This document shows, piece after piece, positions 11,890 through 22,309 of a stretch of 64,000 nt of DNA. The notes under the pieces were generated by a model. The model worked only from the letters and a program-made list of their open reading frames with translations, made no database searches and was not told the DNA's origin. This DNA comes from Archegozetes longisetosus. Its lineage: Eukaryota; Arthropoda; Arachnida; Sarcoptiformes; Trhypochthoniidae. How positions within the stretch are numbered: position 1 is the first letter of the stretch; the number at the start of each line of letters is the position of its first letter. Made by a program: the position numbers and the translations under genes. The DNA is taken from NCBI GenBank assembly GCA_018873245.2, contig JAEMBT020000005.1, positions 9,746,001 to 9,810,000 on the forward strand. Direction: 5' to 3'.

Positions 11890-12412
11890 AGGATAACCAC
11901 CCGTCCCGTTCTTGACGGGACAGTCTCGTCTTTTTAAAGATAAAACACAGAAATCCCGTCAGACCAAAAACTCTCGACGTGACAATTAGTTGTCCCGTTT
12001 TCCCACTTTCATTTTGAAAAATGTGTTTAGAAAATTATTTCTTAAAAATTCAAACATAGAATTTACTTTACGAATGATAAAGGATTAAGAATCTCAAGTT
12101 TAATGTTTTAAACACGTATGGTTTAAAACCAAAAATTATAGAATTAATCTTTTCTGTCTTGACTTATATCTGATATAAACCTGTATTTATTACCTTTGAA
12201 TAACTAAATTTCGAATGATGCCATTTCTAGCACAAAATATAACTTTGAAATCAACCATGATTAATAGTTTTCAATGTCTCAATATTAGAATGCATTGCTT
12301 GACACCTAGATAATTGTAATAACTGATAAAAGCGTTTTTTTCTTTTTAAAATGTAAGGGTCCCCTTTGATATTTTTGTCCTGTCATCAGACAAACAAGAG
12401 GTGGTCACCCTA
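11890..12412 (+). mobile_element. Family B MITE, copy 1
   Basis: The right end GGTGGTCACCCTA and the degenerate left end resemble the family-A ends (TAGGGTGACC). Inside are paired GACGGGACAGTC and CGTCCCGTTC-type motifs and an AACTCTCGACGTGACAATTA block shared with copies at 12.5-13.0 and 51.6-52.1 kb. No transposase is seen. Boundaries are approximate on the left. Confidence 0.65.
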
Positions 12413-12472
12413 GTTTCCGGTTGGAAGCGACCAAGTGTGGCATCAAAATGTTCAGCTCGACGAACTGAATAC

Positions 12473-12985
12473 AGGGTGACCACCTTTGGCTTGATTCATG
12501 ACGGAGCAAAAATATCATAGGGGGACCCTTACATTTTTAAAAAGAAAAATACCGCATTTATTCGTCATTATAAATATTTAGGTTCAAACAATACATCCAA
12601 ATATTAAAACACTGAAAATTATTAGTCATGGTTGATTTCAAAAGTATATTTTATTCTTAGAAATGGCATCTTTCAAAGGTTATTTAAAAGTAAGAAATGC
12701 TGGTTTATATCAGATATGTCAAGGCAGAAAAGATTAGTTCAATAACTTTTGAATTTAGACCACAGATGTTCAAAACATTAAACTGAGTTTCTTAATACCT
12801 TGTCATGTGTAAAATAAATCCAATGTTCGAATTTCTAAGAAATATTTTCTAAGCATATTTTTCAAAATGAAAATTGAAAAACGGGACAACTAATTGTCAC
12901 GTCGAGAGTTTTTGGTCCGACGGGATTTCTGTCTTATCTTTAAAAAGACGGACTGTCTCGTCAAAACGGGTCGGGTGGTCACCCT
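12473..12985 (-). mobile_element. Family B MITE, copy 2, inverted to copy 1
   Basis: It begins AGGGTGACCACC and ends GGTGGTCACCCTA. The interior matches copy 1 in reverse complement with many substitutions. Together with copy 1 it forms a long imperfect palindrome with a 60-base centre. Confidence 0.7.
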
Positions 12986-13245
12986 AACTGAATCCAGTGA
13001 TGTATCACACTTGGGGATGGTGAGTCGGGAACTCCTTTAGATCCATTAGCCCAGATTCACCCGATATATCACTTGATCGGGTCACCCATTCCCGTCGGGA
13101 GACGGCCAGGAGTGGTCAGGTTTGGGTCAAAGTGGTCAAGTATGGCATCAAAATGTTCAGTTCGACGAACTGAACCTAATAACATATACTTGGGGATAGG
13201 GTGTTGGGAACCCCTTTAGACCCATTAGCCATGATTGACCTTTCA

Positions 13246-14030
13246 AATGTATCTTAAATCTTTGAAATTTTGCTTTTTATTCGAATTCATTTATTGATCA
13301 TTTTAAATTTAATACTTATATATATTCTCAACTAGAAAAAATGTTACAATATTTCATTAGAATTTAACATTTTATTCATTGTAGAATTATTCAAGTATAA
13401 TGATTATATTAGATAATATTTTAGGATAATTTTCCGATTATCTTCACGTCATATACTATAAAAACATTTTAAAAATTAATTATTATTGTGTTTTCGAGTG
13501 ACGAAAAATTTTAATGTTTTTGAATCTGTTTAGGAATTTTTTTGCTACATATAAAACTGAAATAAGAGTGAATATTAATACTTTTCAACAAAAGGAACCC
13601 TGTTTGAATTAACTATCGTATAAAATATGCATAACCTGGACAAAAATAGTCAGAATGTTCCAAAATTCATTATTTTGTAATACAAACTAATTTTGTGAAT
13701 TGTTTTGATGTAAATAACATGAATTTATTTCCTCGAAAGCATCAAAATTTATAAAGATATTAAAGAAAAAGATTGTTATAGATATATGAAAAATTAAAGC
13801 ATAGCTGTATATAAAATATTCAACAAACTTAAGAGCAAAATATAGATTATTGTAATATTTTCGTTATTTATTCAGAATGATTTATATTCTTGTTTATTAC
13901 AATGAAATAAATGTTGAAAGACAAAATAATTCAAATTCATGGAAGCTTATACAGAGAATATTAGATATTAAACATTGACATTTCCAGAAATATATTTAAT
14001 AGGAATAGGACTTGTATCAAAATTAAGAAT
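13246..14030. other. A+T-rich intergenic DNA
   Basis: Nothing is recognised on either strand. Confidence 0.45.
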
Positions 14031-14890
14031 ATGTCTCATATAAAACCAAATACATATCATATTTTTAAGGTAATTATTTGATATTATAGAGTGATTGGTA
14101 TTACTTATGGTGGAATTATCTTTAAATAAAATAGTTATGAAACCAGTAAATTACTCAGAAATTACGGTACTGTAGTCGCTATTGTATATGCCATAAACGG
14201 AGTGTTTTCGGAATATCTAGTTATCATTTCACTACAACTTATTGCTATTAAGAAAGCAGGCCTTACACTTATTATAACATTATCTTATTTTATTCATATT
14301 CTTAATATCTGTCAAATACTAGTAAATACTAGTGTTCCCAGGTCTCAAGTTATTGAGGTCTATCTCAGGCCTCAAGTTGGATCATATAACTTGAGAATAG
14401 AATCTCAAGTCAAAAGTTTTGGCAAAAAACTCAATGCATATTATGCACTAAACTGTAAACTAATGTCACTTATCATAAGCAATCAATACTAACAATAATG
14501 TGTTAGTGCATAGAATGTGTTTATACACAGAATCTAATTATTAAAATAGTTTTGTGGAAATGTTTTGCATAAAAAGCTATGATTTGATAACAAAAGGATA
14601 ACAAAAGTTGTATTACTGCAGCCAAATCACAGCAAAAATATAGATTTTCTAAATAATAGAATTTATTTTTGTAAAGCGTTTAATTAATAAACAGATTATT
14701 AGTTAAAATATGTTACATTATTATTTATTTAACTTACTAATCTCAAGGCGAACTCAGGGCGAAAATTGGCATTTTTTGTAAGTTCTCAAGTTTAGCGACA
14801 AAATGGCCTGGGAACACTAGTAAATACTTCAAAATTATAACAATGATAAGTCAACACAGATTAGATCAATTATCAGATAAATCAATTATT
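14031..14890 (+). pseudogene. Gustatory-receptor-like pseudogene interrupted by a hAT MITE
   Basis: The plus-strand translation gives YYRVIGITYGGIIFK after an in-frame stop, then LLRNYGTVVAIVYAINGVF after another stop. This matches the YYRFLGITFGG region and following helix of the 19-kb receptor. The open stretch continues through EYLVIISLQLIAIKKAGLTL to 14329, where a 490-bp MITE interrupts it; flanking host sequence resumes at 14828. At least two nonsense codons and the insertion show that it is dead. No matching C-terminal exon could be placed confidently downstream. Confidence 0.6.
14330..14819. mobile_element. hAT-type MITE inside a receptor pseudogene
   Basis: The 490-bp element has ends TAGTGTTCCCAGG and CCTGGGAACACTA and a perfect 8-bp target duplication GTAAATAC (14322-14329 and 14820-14827). 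Subterminal TCTCAAG motifs repeat at both ends. No transposase is present. Confidence 0.88.
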
Positions 14891-15897
14891 TTAGTAAAGA
14901 AATTACGAAAGATTTTTAGGAATGAAATGTTGATGTGTCATGAACTTAGTTTGGTTAGCACTAATATTCGCCAATATATTGATTTTGATTTGCGGTATAC
15001 ACTCTAATCGAAATTCTTCTGCTGTTGGTTTCGCTCTTAACATATTGACCAAATTCTTCATGTTTCCTGCAGTTGATGCACTTTTTATTACCATTTGTCG
15101 TTTGTAATTATCTATTACTAGATGCTTTAAGACAGAAACTGAGAAATGAGAGGACACCACTTGTTATTTCTAATGTTACAAAATTGATTATCGAAACATG
15201 AAAATTTATAACAAAGTTGAATCAGTCAATGACTATGGTATAGGTTAAGACTTCAATTCATTTTGAAAAAAATCTCATATTCTAAACTACATATTCTAAA
15301 ACTACATTTTTTCTAAACTTAACTAAAACTTAAATCAATCTCGAACTATTTTAACTTCAGGTCGTAACGACAATATCTATTAAATACAATGGTTCAGGTC
15401 TACATAATAACTATTTCTGATAAATATCTAGTAACTAGAGTTTTCTAAAGTTGTTTTCATTCTAAATACTCAATTAAAATATAATTCAGATTATTATATA
15501 TTATAGGCGAGAGGCAGAAGAAAATTAGTTAATCATTTATAAATATGTTTTGCATTTATATAGATTAATCATATACTTATAATTTGTTGTCATAGGAACT
15601 ACAAAATCAACAGCAATTCATTTCACCAGCCAAGTTTATTTAGATTATATTATCATGACAAATACTGAGCATAATCTAAGTAATAATAAACTTTCAAATT
15701 TAATGACAATTTGTTCAGACATCATGTTTACTCAAAAGTAATTTCCTTCTTAACATTATAGTAACATAAAGCGAGCAAAAAGCTAAATATTCTTCTCTAA
15801 TTAATAATATTTATAAAGTTTCGAATCTTGTTGTTATCTTCTAAATACTTTCTTAGAAAGCTACCTGAAAAGTTTAAACCATATTTCGTTCAAATAA
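14891..15897. other. Intergenic DNA
   Basis: No gene can be supported. A minus-strand frame at 14903-15160 is open for 85 codons but resembles no family I know. The plus strand here may hold more receptor debris. Confidence 0.35.
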
Positions 15898-17641
15898 TGA
15901 CATTTCTATGCCGTAAATGTCCAATAATAATAAAAATCTATTTATGGTATTATCGATTATTGCAGACCACTTTCGGTGGACTAACCATTAATTAAAACGA
16001 ACAGTTAACCACAAGCAAATACCTTAAATATTATGGATATTTATGCGGATCCATAATCATAACAGCAGATATATTGGCTGTGTATTTACTATTTCAGTCA
16101 CAAGTCTTGAAATCTTTATACAATTTAGGTCTAACTTCAACCTATTATTTGGCGATTGTTTTACAAGTGGCCCAAAAACTGCGAGTAGTCGTTAATTTGT
16201 AGTTTTTGCATTTTAACGGTATCGAGTTTTTTCAGATTTTATATCACTACAAAGTCAAGAGAGAAAAAATTTATACTTATTGTTCACGATATGGATTTGT
16301 CATATATTAATGCTTATCGCTATGGTAGGCTATAAATTATATGCTAAACGAAATGTTTTACCTATATCGATGATGCTCTTTATTTTGATACAAAACTTTT
16401 GTACCTTTTCTGCCTCTTGGTCTGTTTCATTTCTTATGAGGAATATTTCTGTATTTGCTTTCGAGAATTTGGTTAATATGAGAAAAGTTTTGAACCGACA
16501 AATTGATTATAATTCAGGTAGTTTACATTGAACTTATTATTCTACTAGAAGTCTACTATTATCAATAATTTCAAGCTCAACATTGTAGAAGTATTAAGCA
16601 TTCATAACAAAGCTTTTATAAATTATTTTAATTGTTGTGAACTTTATCCAGTTGAGTTTATTTATATTTATATATACAAGGGGTACTAGTTAAGTTTTGA
16701 GAATCTGATATTTAGATTAGTTGTAATGAACTCCAAGTTTATAATTATTAAATATAGCATAATATGGGCTTACATAATAAGTATTGTTGATATAGCCTTG
16801 AAAATTTAGGAAATATTTAAAGTTCAAACAGAACTACTTTGCACTTTTGCTATTATAATGGCTGAGCTAACAAGACGTGATTTCGTGTTATAATATTGCA
16901 TTTTTTAAAAAAGTCCTATGAGAGCTGGTTCAAATGTATGAAAAAGTGTATAGAAAACCAGAAAGAGTACTTCGGAAAAAATTCTTAATGTAATGTATTT
17001 AACTCTTGAATAAATTGCTTATTCTCAAAACTTAACTAGTACCCCTTGTATACGTATATATGTTTATAGCACAAGTTTTTCAAAAGAATCAAAAGAAAAT
17101 TTCAATAGAACTCAACAGAATGTCATTAATCAAGAGTTTATTCATCGAAATCAGGGATAAAATCGTAGCCTTGGATAAGTCACTATCATATGTAACAATA
17201 ATCGATATATCCGTCTCGACTTGTACTATAATGTTGCAGATTTATGCAATGGCTCAAAATAGCGTTGTACTAAGAGAATATTTTGCACTTTTTGCTTTTG
17301 GAACTTTTACTGAAATTTTAAAATTAATTATCAATTTTTTCATAAATGGTATGGTTTATGATGAAAATGAAAGAATATACGCTGTTTTGGATAAAATAAA
17401 TTCTTCGCATTTTAATGAGAATGAATATAAAGAATCGATTCTTTTTAAGACTATTTCTCGGGAGACAAAATTTGGCTTTACTGTTGGAGGTTTTGCACCC
17501 TTAAGAAAGACAGCTTTATTTTCGGTAATGAACAGATGCCCAAGATTTTAGAAAATTTCATTTCATTTTCATTTCTTTATTCAATAGATTTTCAGCTTTG
17601 TGTTGAATTACACTGTAAGTTTTGTTCAAACGGCAAAGTAA
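15898..17641 (+). pseudogene. Gustatory-receptor-like pseudogene (cluster member 3)
   Basis: Exon 1 (about 15898-16517) encodes WYYRLLQTTFGGLTI and later helices but contains stops (after GGLTIN and after LRVVVNL) and a frame change before the open segment at 16280-16517. The donor after Asn-Ser joins in phase to exon 2 at 17070-17524. A final exon at 17588-17641 gives IFSFVLNYTVSFVQTAK then stop. Exons 2 and 3 are intact and match the 19-kb gene (FGFTVGGFAPLRKTALFS), including the position of the last intron. The broken first exon argues for a pseudogene; sequencing errors could mimic it, but two stops plus a frameshift make this unlikely. A mariner-type MITE sits in intron 1. Confidence 0.7.
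16677..17048 (+). mobile_element. Mariner-type MITE in receptor intron
   Basis: The 372-bp element has inverted ends CAAGGGGTACTAGTTAAGTT and its complement, flanked by TA on both sides (16675-16676, 17049-17050). The interior contains a decayed stretch reading MAELTRRDF followed by stops. This recalls the N terminus of mariner transposases and suggests an internally deleted copy. Confidence 0.8.
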
Positions 17642-18994
17642 TAGCAACTTAAACTAAAAATCTCTTGAAAAATATATCGAAAAAATAGTTAAATGTTTAT
17701 AATTGATGCTTATTTCAGTATAGATATTGTGATATTCAATCAACATGACGTAGTATCAATTCTGAGGTTTTCTCACAGTGTATCAAGGTTGTATTTCATA
17801 TAAAAGCATGTACTATTATCTCCAAAAGTCTTTGTGAAAATTAAAACTTCGCAAAAATTATAGTCAAAATTTTGAGGCAATGCTATAAAATTCACTTTCA
17901 AAAAATATTTTATAAACGCATAGTGTCATTACAATAAACTTTTTAAAGTTAATAATTAAAGTTTTATTTCAATCACATTTCTTTCCTTAAATTTTGGCGC
18001 AGAGTTTAACAAAAACTTTTGGAGGTGATAGTACTCATTATATGTTGTAATATTTATAAACTGAATTTAGTTAAATCAGTCTGATCAAAGAATATAGCTA
18101 TTATTTGATGCAAGATTTCTTATTGATGCTCTAGAAACATCCTAAAATTGCATTATACATAAATACTGGAAATCTTGAGCAAAAATTGAAGTTTCTTTGA
18201 CAAAACTTTTGGTACTTTTCCTCTAATGGTGTACTATAAGCCTTATATCTATCATATGATAAAACAAATACTATAGAAATATCATTAAGATAACTTATTA
18301 TTCGCCCAGTATAATTTGGTATAATTTTGAGTTGAACCTGTTTTGAGGCCAGTATAAGTATTATTGGGTTATCATTCATAAAAAAATTAGGTATTTAATA
18401 ATATATAAATTCAATGGCTTAACAATAGATACGAATAGAAATTATTGGTTCTGTAAAGTGGCAAAATATATAAAATTTTCACTTTAGAGTCAACAATTTT
18501 TCAGCATTTACCCTTTTATCCACTAGACTCGTACTATTTCCCCTTTATAGTCATAGTCCCTTAAACTTATAATCATTTCTTTATATACTACTCATCAGTT
18601 CCCTCATGCCTAACTGTTATTATTAATATTTTGTACTTTTGTATCTACTACACTTACTAATTAAACCAATATGCGCATATGCATGCTATGTTGGCTATAA
18701 AAGCCTTAGCTTTTATTAACTAAGGGTTAGAATGTATCTCTCATTAAGAGAGTCCTTATCCACCAGTAAGTAAACTCACTTTCGACTGCTTAAGGAGTGT
18801 TTGTGTTAGTGCGCACATATATCCTGAGAGATTGGCCCCATATTTTTCGACCGATCAAAAGTCGCACTAAAGTTCTTTGTTATTTAAGTTGAAAACTCGG
18901 TGTCATAGAAATATGAATTAAAAGTATATTCTTCTGAGAATACAAAACAAGTTGAGTCAGGGATAACAATCGTCTAACTTTGAATTCTTTCATC
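17642..18994. other. Intergenic DNA, possible LTR-like segment
   Basis: No gene is found. Around 18490-18900 the base composition changes (pyrimidine-rich, with GGCTATAAAAGCC and ALU-like-free unique sequence). It could be a solo LTR or a promoter region. A terminal-repeat partner is not visible. Confidence 0.3.
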
Positions 18995-20305
18995 ATGAGT
19001 TCAATTTTTGAAATTTCTAAATTTTCTACTCCTGAGTCAGAAAATCGATCGAAAACACCTTTTATTATCTGGTATTACAGATTTCTTGGCATCACATTTG
19101 GTGGTGTATCAGTAGGGAGTGATGGAAAAATAATAACAAACAAATGTCTCAAAATTTTTGGCTATATTTATGCTTCAGTTTTAACTATTTTGACAATCAT
19201 TGGCATCAGTTTGATCGATAGAAAGCAAGATTTTAATGATGTTCATAAGAATGGTTTGAATTTTGTCTATTATATAATCATAATAACATTTCGTTTCCTT
19301 TTGATTGTTGCTTTGAGTAATTTGTGGTTCCTTCAACACAAAGGAATGCAATTGTTATTAGTTATAAAAAAATATAATTCTTTTAACAACAAACACAGTA
19401 AATTGATTCATACTGTCTGGCTGATTCACATATCATTAATCATCTCACTATTCATTTTTGAAACAACATATATGGAACGAAGTGTAATTGATAATACACT
19501 TAACTTTTTTATCAAGTTCTTCTTATATCCTATACTATGGGCGACATCACTGGTAACTTGGCTCATATCCATTCTTGTTAAGGAATATTTGGTACAGAAT
19601 TTTATACTATTTCTGATAGGTCTTTGATTCACATGAAAGTTAAATTAAATGCTAGAAAGTTAGATTTCTTTAAATAATATATTAAGAAAGTGAGTTTTCT
19701 ATTAGGAAAGTCTTCGAAAAACTCTTGACAATCAAAACCATTCATCAGAATTGATAGCATCGGTTCGAGTTTCACTGATAGATGTGCGAAACACAATCAA
19801 CTCTTTAGATAGAAGCTTAAGCCCAATCATGTTAATGAACATCGTATTCGAAATGTTTTCAGTAATGACACTAATTTATGTCTTAATAACTTCTGGTAAA
19901 TACGAAGTTATACATAGATTCGCGGCATCATTACTGTTCGGCGCTGTTTCAAATAACATCAGGTTAATTTTCAATTGTCTGATCAATGGTATGGTTCACG
20001 ACGAAGCAGACAAACTACTGTCATGTTTGGACGATATCTCTATATCGAAGTCACCCAATGAAGAGTCGACTTTCAAAGAAGCAGTACTTTTCAAGACTAT
20101 GAGTAGAGACTTGAAGTATGGATTCACAATTGCAGGATTCATGCCTTTGAGAAGGACTACTTTAACTTCAGTGAGAAACTCATTTCTAATTCTTAAATAT
20201 TTTTGTTATTCAACTATTTTTATACTTAGTGAATTTTTACAGATATTCAGCTTCATCTTAACCTATAGTATAATATTGATGCAAACCGGACCACAATTTA
20301 ATTGA
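18995..20305 (+). CDS. Gustatory-receptor-like seven-helix protein (cluster member 2)
   Basis: The model has three exons: 18995-19619, about 19749-20170 and 20243-20305, predicting about 369 residues. The start is the ATG at 18995 (MSSIFEISKF). Exon 2 ends at LRRTTLTS with a GTGAGA donor, and the 72-base last intron happens to be in frame without a stop. Exon 3 encodes IFSFILTYSIILMQT. The Phe-Met-Pro-Leu-Arg-Arg block before the intron is shared with the pseudogene at 17.5 kb. A seven-helix pattern and the C-terminal TYxxxxxQT-like segment place it in the arthropod gustatory receptor family, probably a cation channel in sensory neurons. The first junction (19619/19749) is the least certain; an acceptor near 19690 is an alternative. 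Confidence 0.8.
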
Positions 20306-21958
20306 AGAAAATGAGATTTGTTTTAAATCATGAATTTTATTTATTAAAAAAATCGTCAAAAAGAAGAACAATTGTATTTCTCCAATAATACATCAGAAAA
20401 TTCAAATAAACATAGCTTTTGGTAGTATCTCTTGATAATATCGTTTAATACAATATTTATCATTAAATTTAACTTATCTATCTCAGTGAATATATTTAAA
20501 CTTCTCTTATTGTTTGAATCATTAGTTTTAATGCAATATTTCTTTGAATGTTTAAAGTAAGGCATAATTAGGAAACATAATAAAAGGTAATCAATCATAA
20601 ACAAATTTCTAATATTGCATAACTTATAATTCTGAAGATTGAGTAACAAAGTATAAATTACAGATAATATTGTAAATAATGTTACTCATATTTTGTTATT
20701 CTAGTTAAAATAATGGTGTCATAGAAACAGAAATTAATATGAAATCGTTCGAAGATAAAACAATAAAATTGATTTCATTCTGAATGTCAAGTTCTTATTA
20801 GATTTAAAATGAGTTTGTTTTCGAAATCTCTTAAAGCTTTGATATAGTCAGAATCGATTGAGAATCCCTTTAAATATCTGGTATTATAAGCGCAAAGTTA
20901 TTTTATTTAGCTTTAAAAATTGTAACTATATTTGAAGTTTACTATTTGTCTTCTTGAATTGAGCTAAAGATACATTTCACTAGATTTTGTATATAAAGAG
21001 TAAGAAATGTAATAAAACAGGTTGTTGACCAGAAAAAGTCAGACTTCTGGCTACCTTAAAAGTTTTAATCGCTAATAAGTCAATACTTGAAATCCTTTCA
21101 CAAGTTAACTCTAAATATAGAATAAATCCAAAATTTGTGAAAATCCATTACCTGACCAAACCACAACTGACATTAAAAAATTTTAATTGAACTGTTTTTA
21201 ATAGGTGAAAAATAATCTTAAACTCTATTCCTTTACATAGGATTTTTGGTATCAAACTTAAAGCATTTACTTTCTGTAGTACAGAAAAGGCACTTGGTTC
21301 CTTGCATTTGAACTGTTAGGGAAAAAATAGATAGAGAGTATGTTATTTATTTTATTAAAATTACAAAACTTAAGAATAAAAATAAAAAAATTGATTATGA
21401 GTGAATTAAGGGTTCGTCTTTGTGTATATCAAAACATTGGCTTCTCTAACAAATTACAATCTTCCGGGCATTGAATTTATAAAATATATACAATTTTATC
21501 CATGAAAGAGTTATACTAAATTACTCTCTATATTGTCAGTAGGCTGTTTTTCTTTCCAATAAATATTTCCTGCTAATTCTATACTTATTTTACAGATAGT
21601 ATAATTTTGTTAAAAATACACTAGTTTTGTATTATATTTTGTGCAATTTAAATGTTTATTATAGACATAATGCATTTCTCAATGTGTTAAAATTACTAAG
21701 CTGGAAAATTTATTTAATAAAATGACTAAAAGATCTCAAATTTTAAAATACTTTTGCATTTAATTTGCAAATATTAAAATATATATTTAATGAATTAAGA
21801 GTTTTTCAACTTAAAAATTTACTTTATTGAATTAAGTTTACATAAAAGATTAATGATATTGTGAGATCAAATACAGTTTTCCAAGATTTAATCTCACAAT
21901 GGCCTATATTTAGGAAAATAAATAGGACACAAAGAGTTCTGAGAAGATAATCATTAAC
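20306..21958. other. A+T-rich intergenic DNA with a dispersed repeat
   Basis: No gene is recognised. Bases of about 20890-21250 match 52670-53000 (landmarks: GATACATTT followed by ATATAAAG, TTGACCAGAAA and ACTCTAAATAT), marking a diverged dispersed repeat of roughly 330 bp. The minus-strand frame 20356-20649 has no recognisable family. Confidence 0.45.
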
Positions 21959-22294
21959 TGTGGGTCAGTCGCGATGATTACCCCAATAATGGATCAAAGT
22001 ACCAAAAATAGGGCAATAAGTCAATTATCGAGTACGTGTTGGTCAGTTAGTGACCAACATTGATACTTATGGAAAATTCCACTAACTTTTGTAAACAACT
22101 TTCTGTCCATATATAAGGAGTGACAAAATAGTCACTCTTCACTTCCCGAACAATCGTGAAAGTTGTCTCTTAACATTGTTCACTACTCATAACTTCTAAT
22201 CTCTGTATTTAAACTGTTTTTGTCGTAAATAAAATTACTAATACCCAAAAAGTGGTTTAGTTTATTTCAACGAATACAAGAAGACTTCTAAACA
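21959..22294 (+). repeat. Candidate solo LTR of a retrotransposon
   Basis: A 336-bp stretch begins TGTGGGTCAG and ends TAAACA (TG...CA). It contains TATATAAGG at about 22112 and AATAAA at about 22230, and five bases later is followed by TGGTATCAC, which resembles a retrotransposon primer-binding site. No second LTR or gag-pol is in the window, so this is tentative. Confidence 0.4.
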
Positions 22295-22309
22295 AAATTT
22301 GGTATCACA

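Larger units (their letters stand above)
11340..13245. repeat. Composite of nested inverted repeats
   Basis: An outer pair of related, inverted sequences (about 11465-11700 and 13010-13230) carries TTAGCCCAG-, TATATCA- and GAACATTTTGAT-type motifs. It brackets two inverted family-B elements (11890-12412 and 12473-12985). The 60-base spacer between the B elements again carries the TGGCATCAAAATGTTCAG motif. This looks like repeated insertion into, or duplication of, an older element. No open gene is present; the minus-strand frame at 11565-11825 lies in the repeat. Confidence 0.6.

Noticed and set aside
18131-18379. Minus-strand frame of 82 codons
   Set aside because: No family, no splice partners and no signal; expected by chance in A+T-rich DNA.
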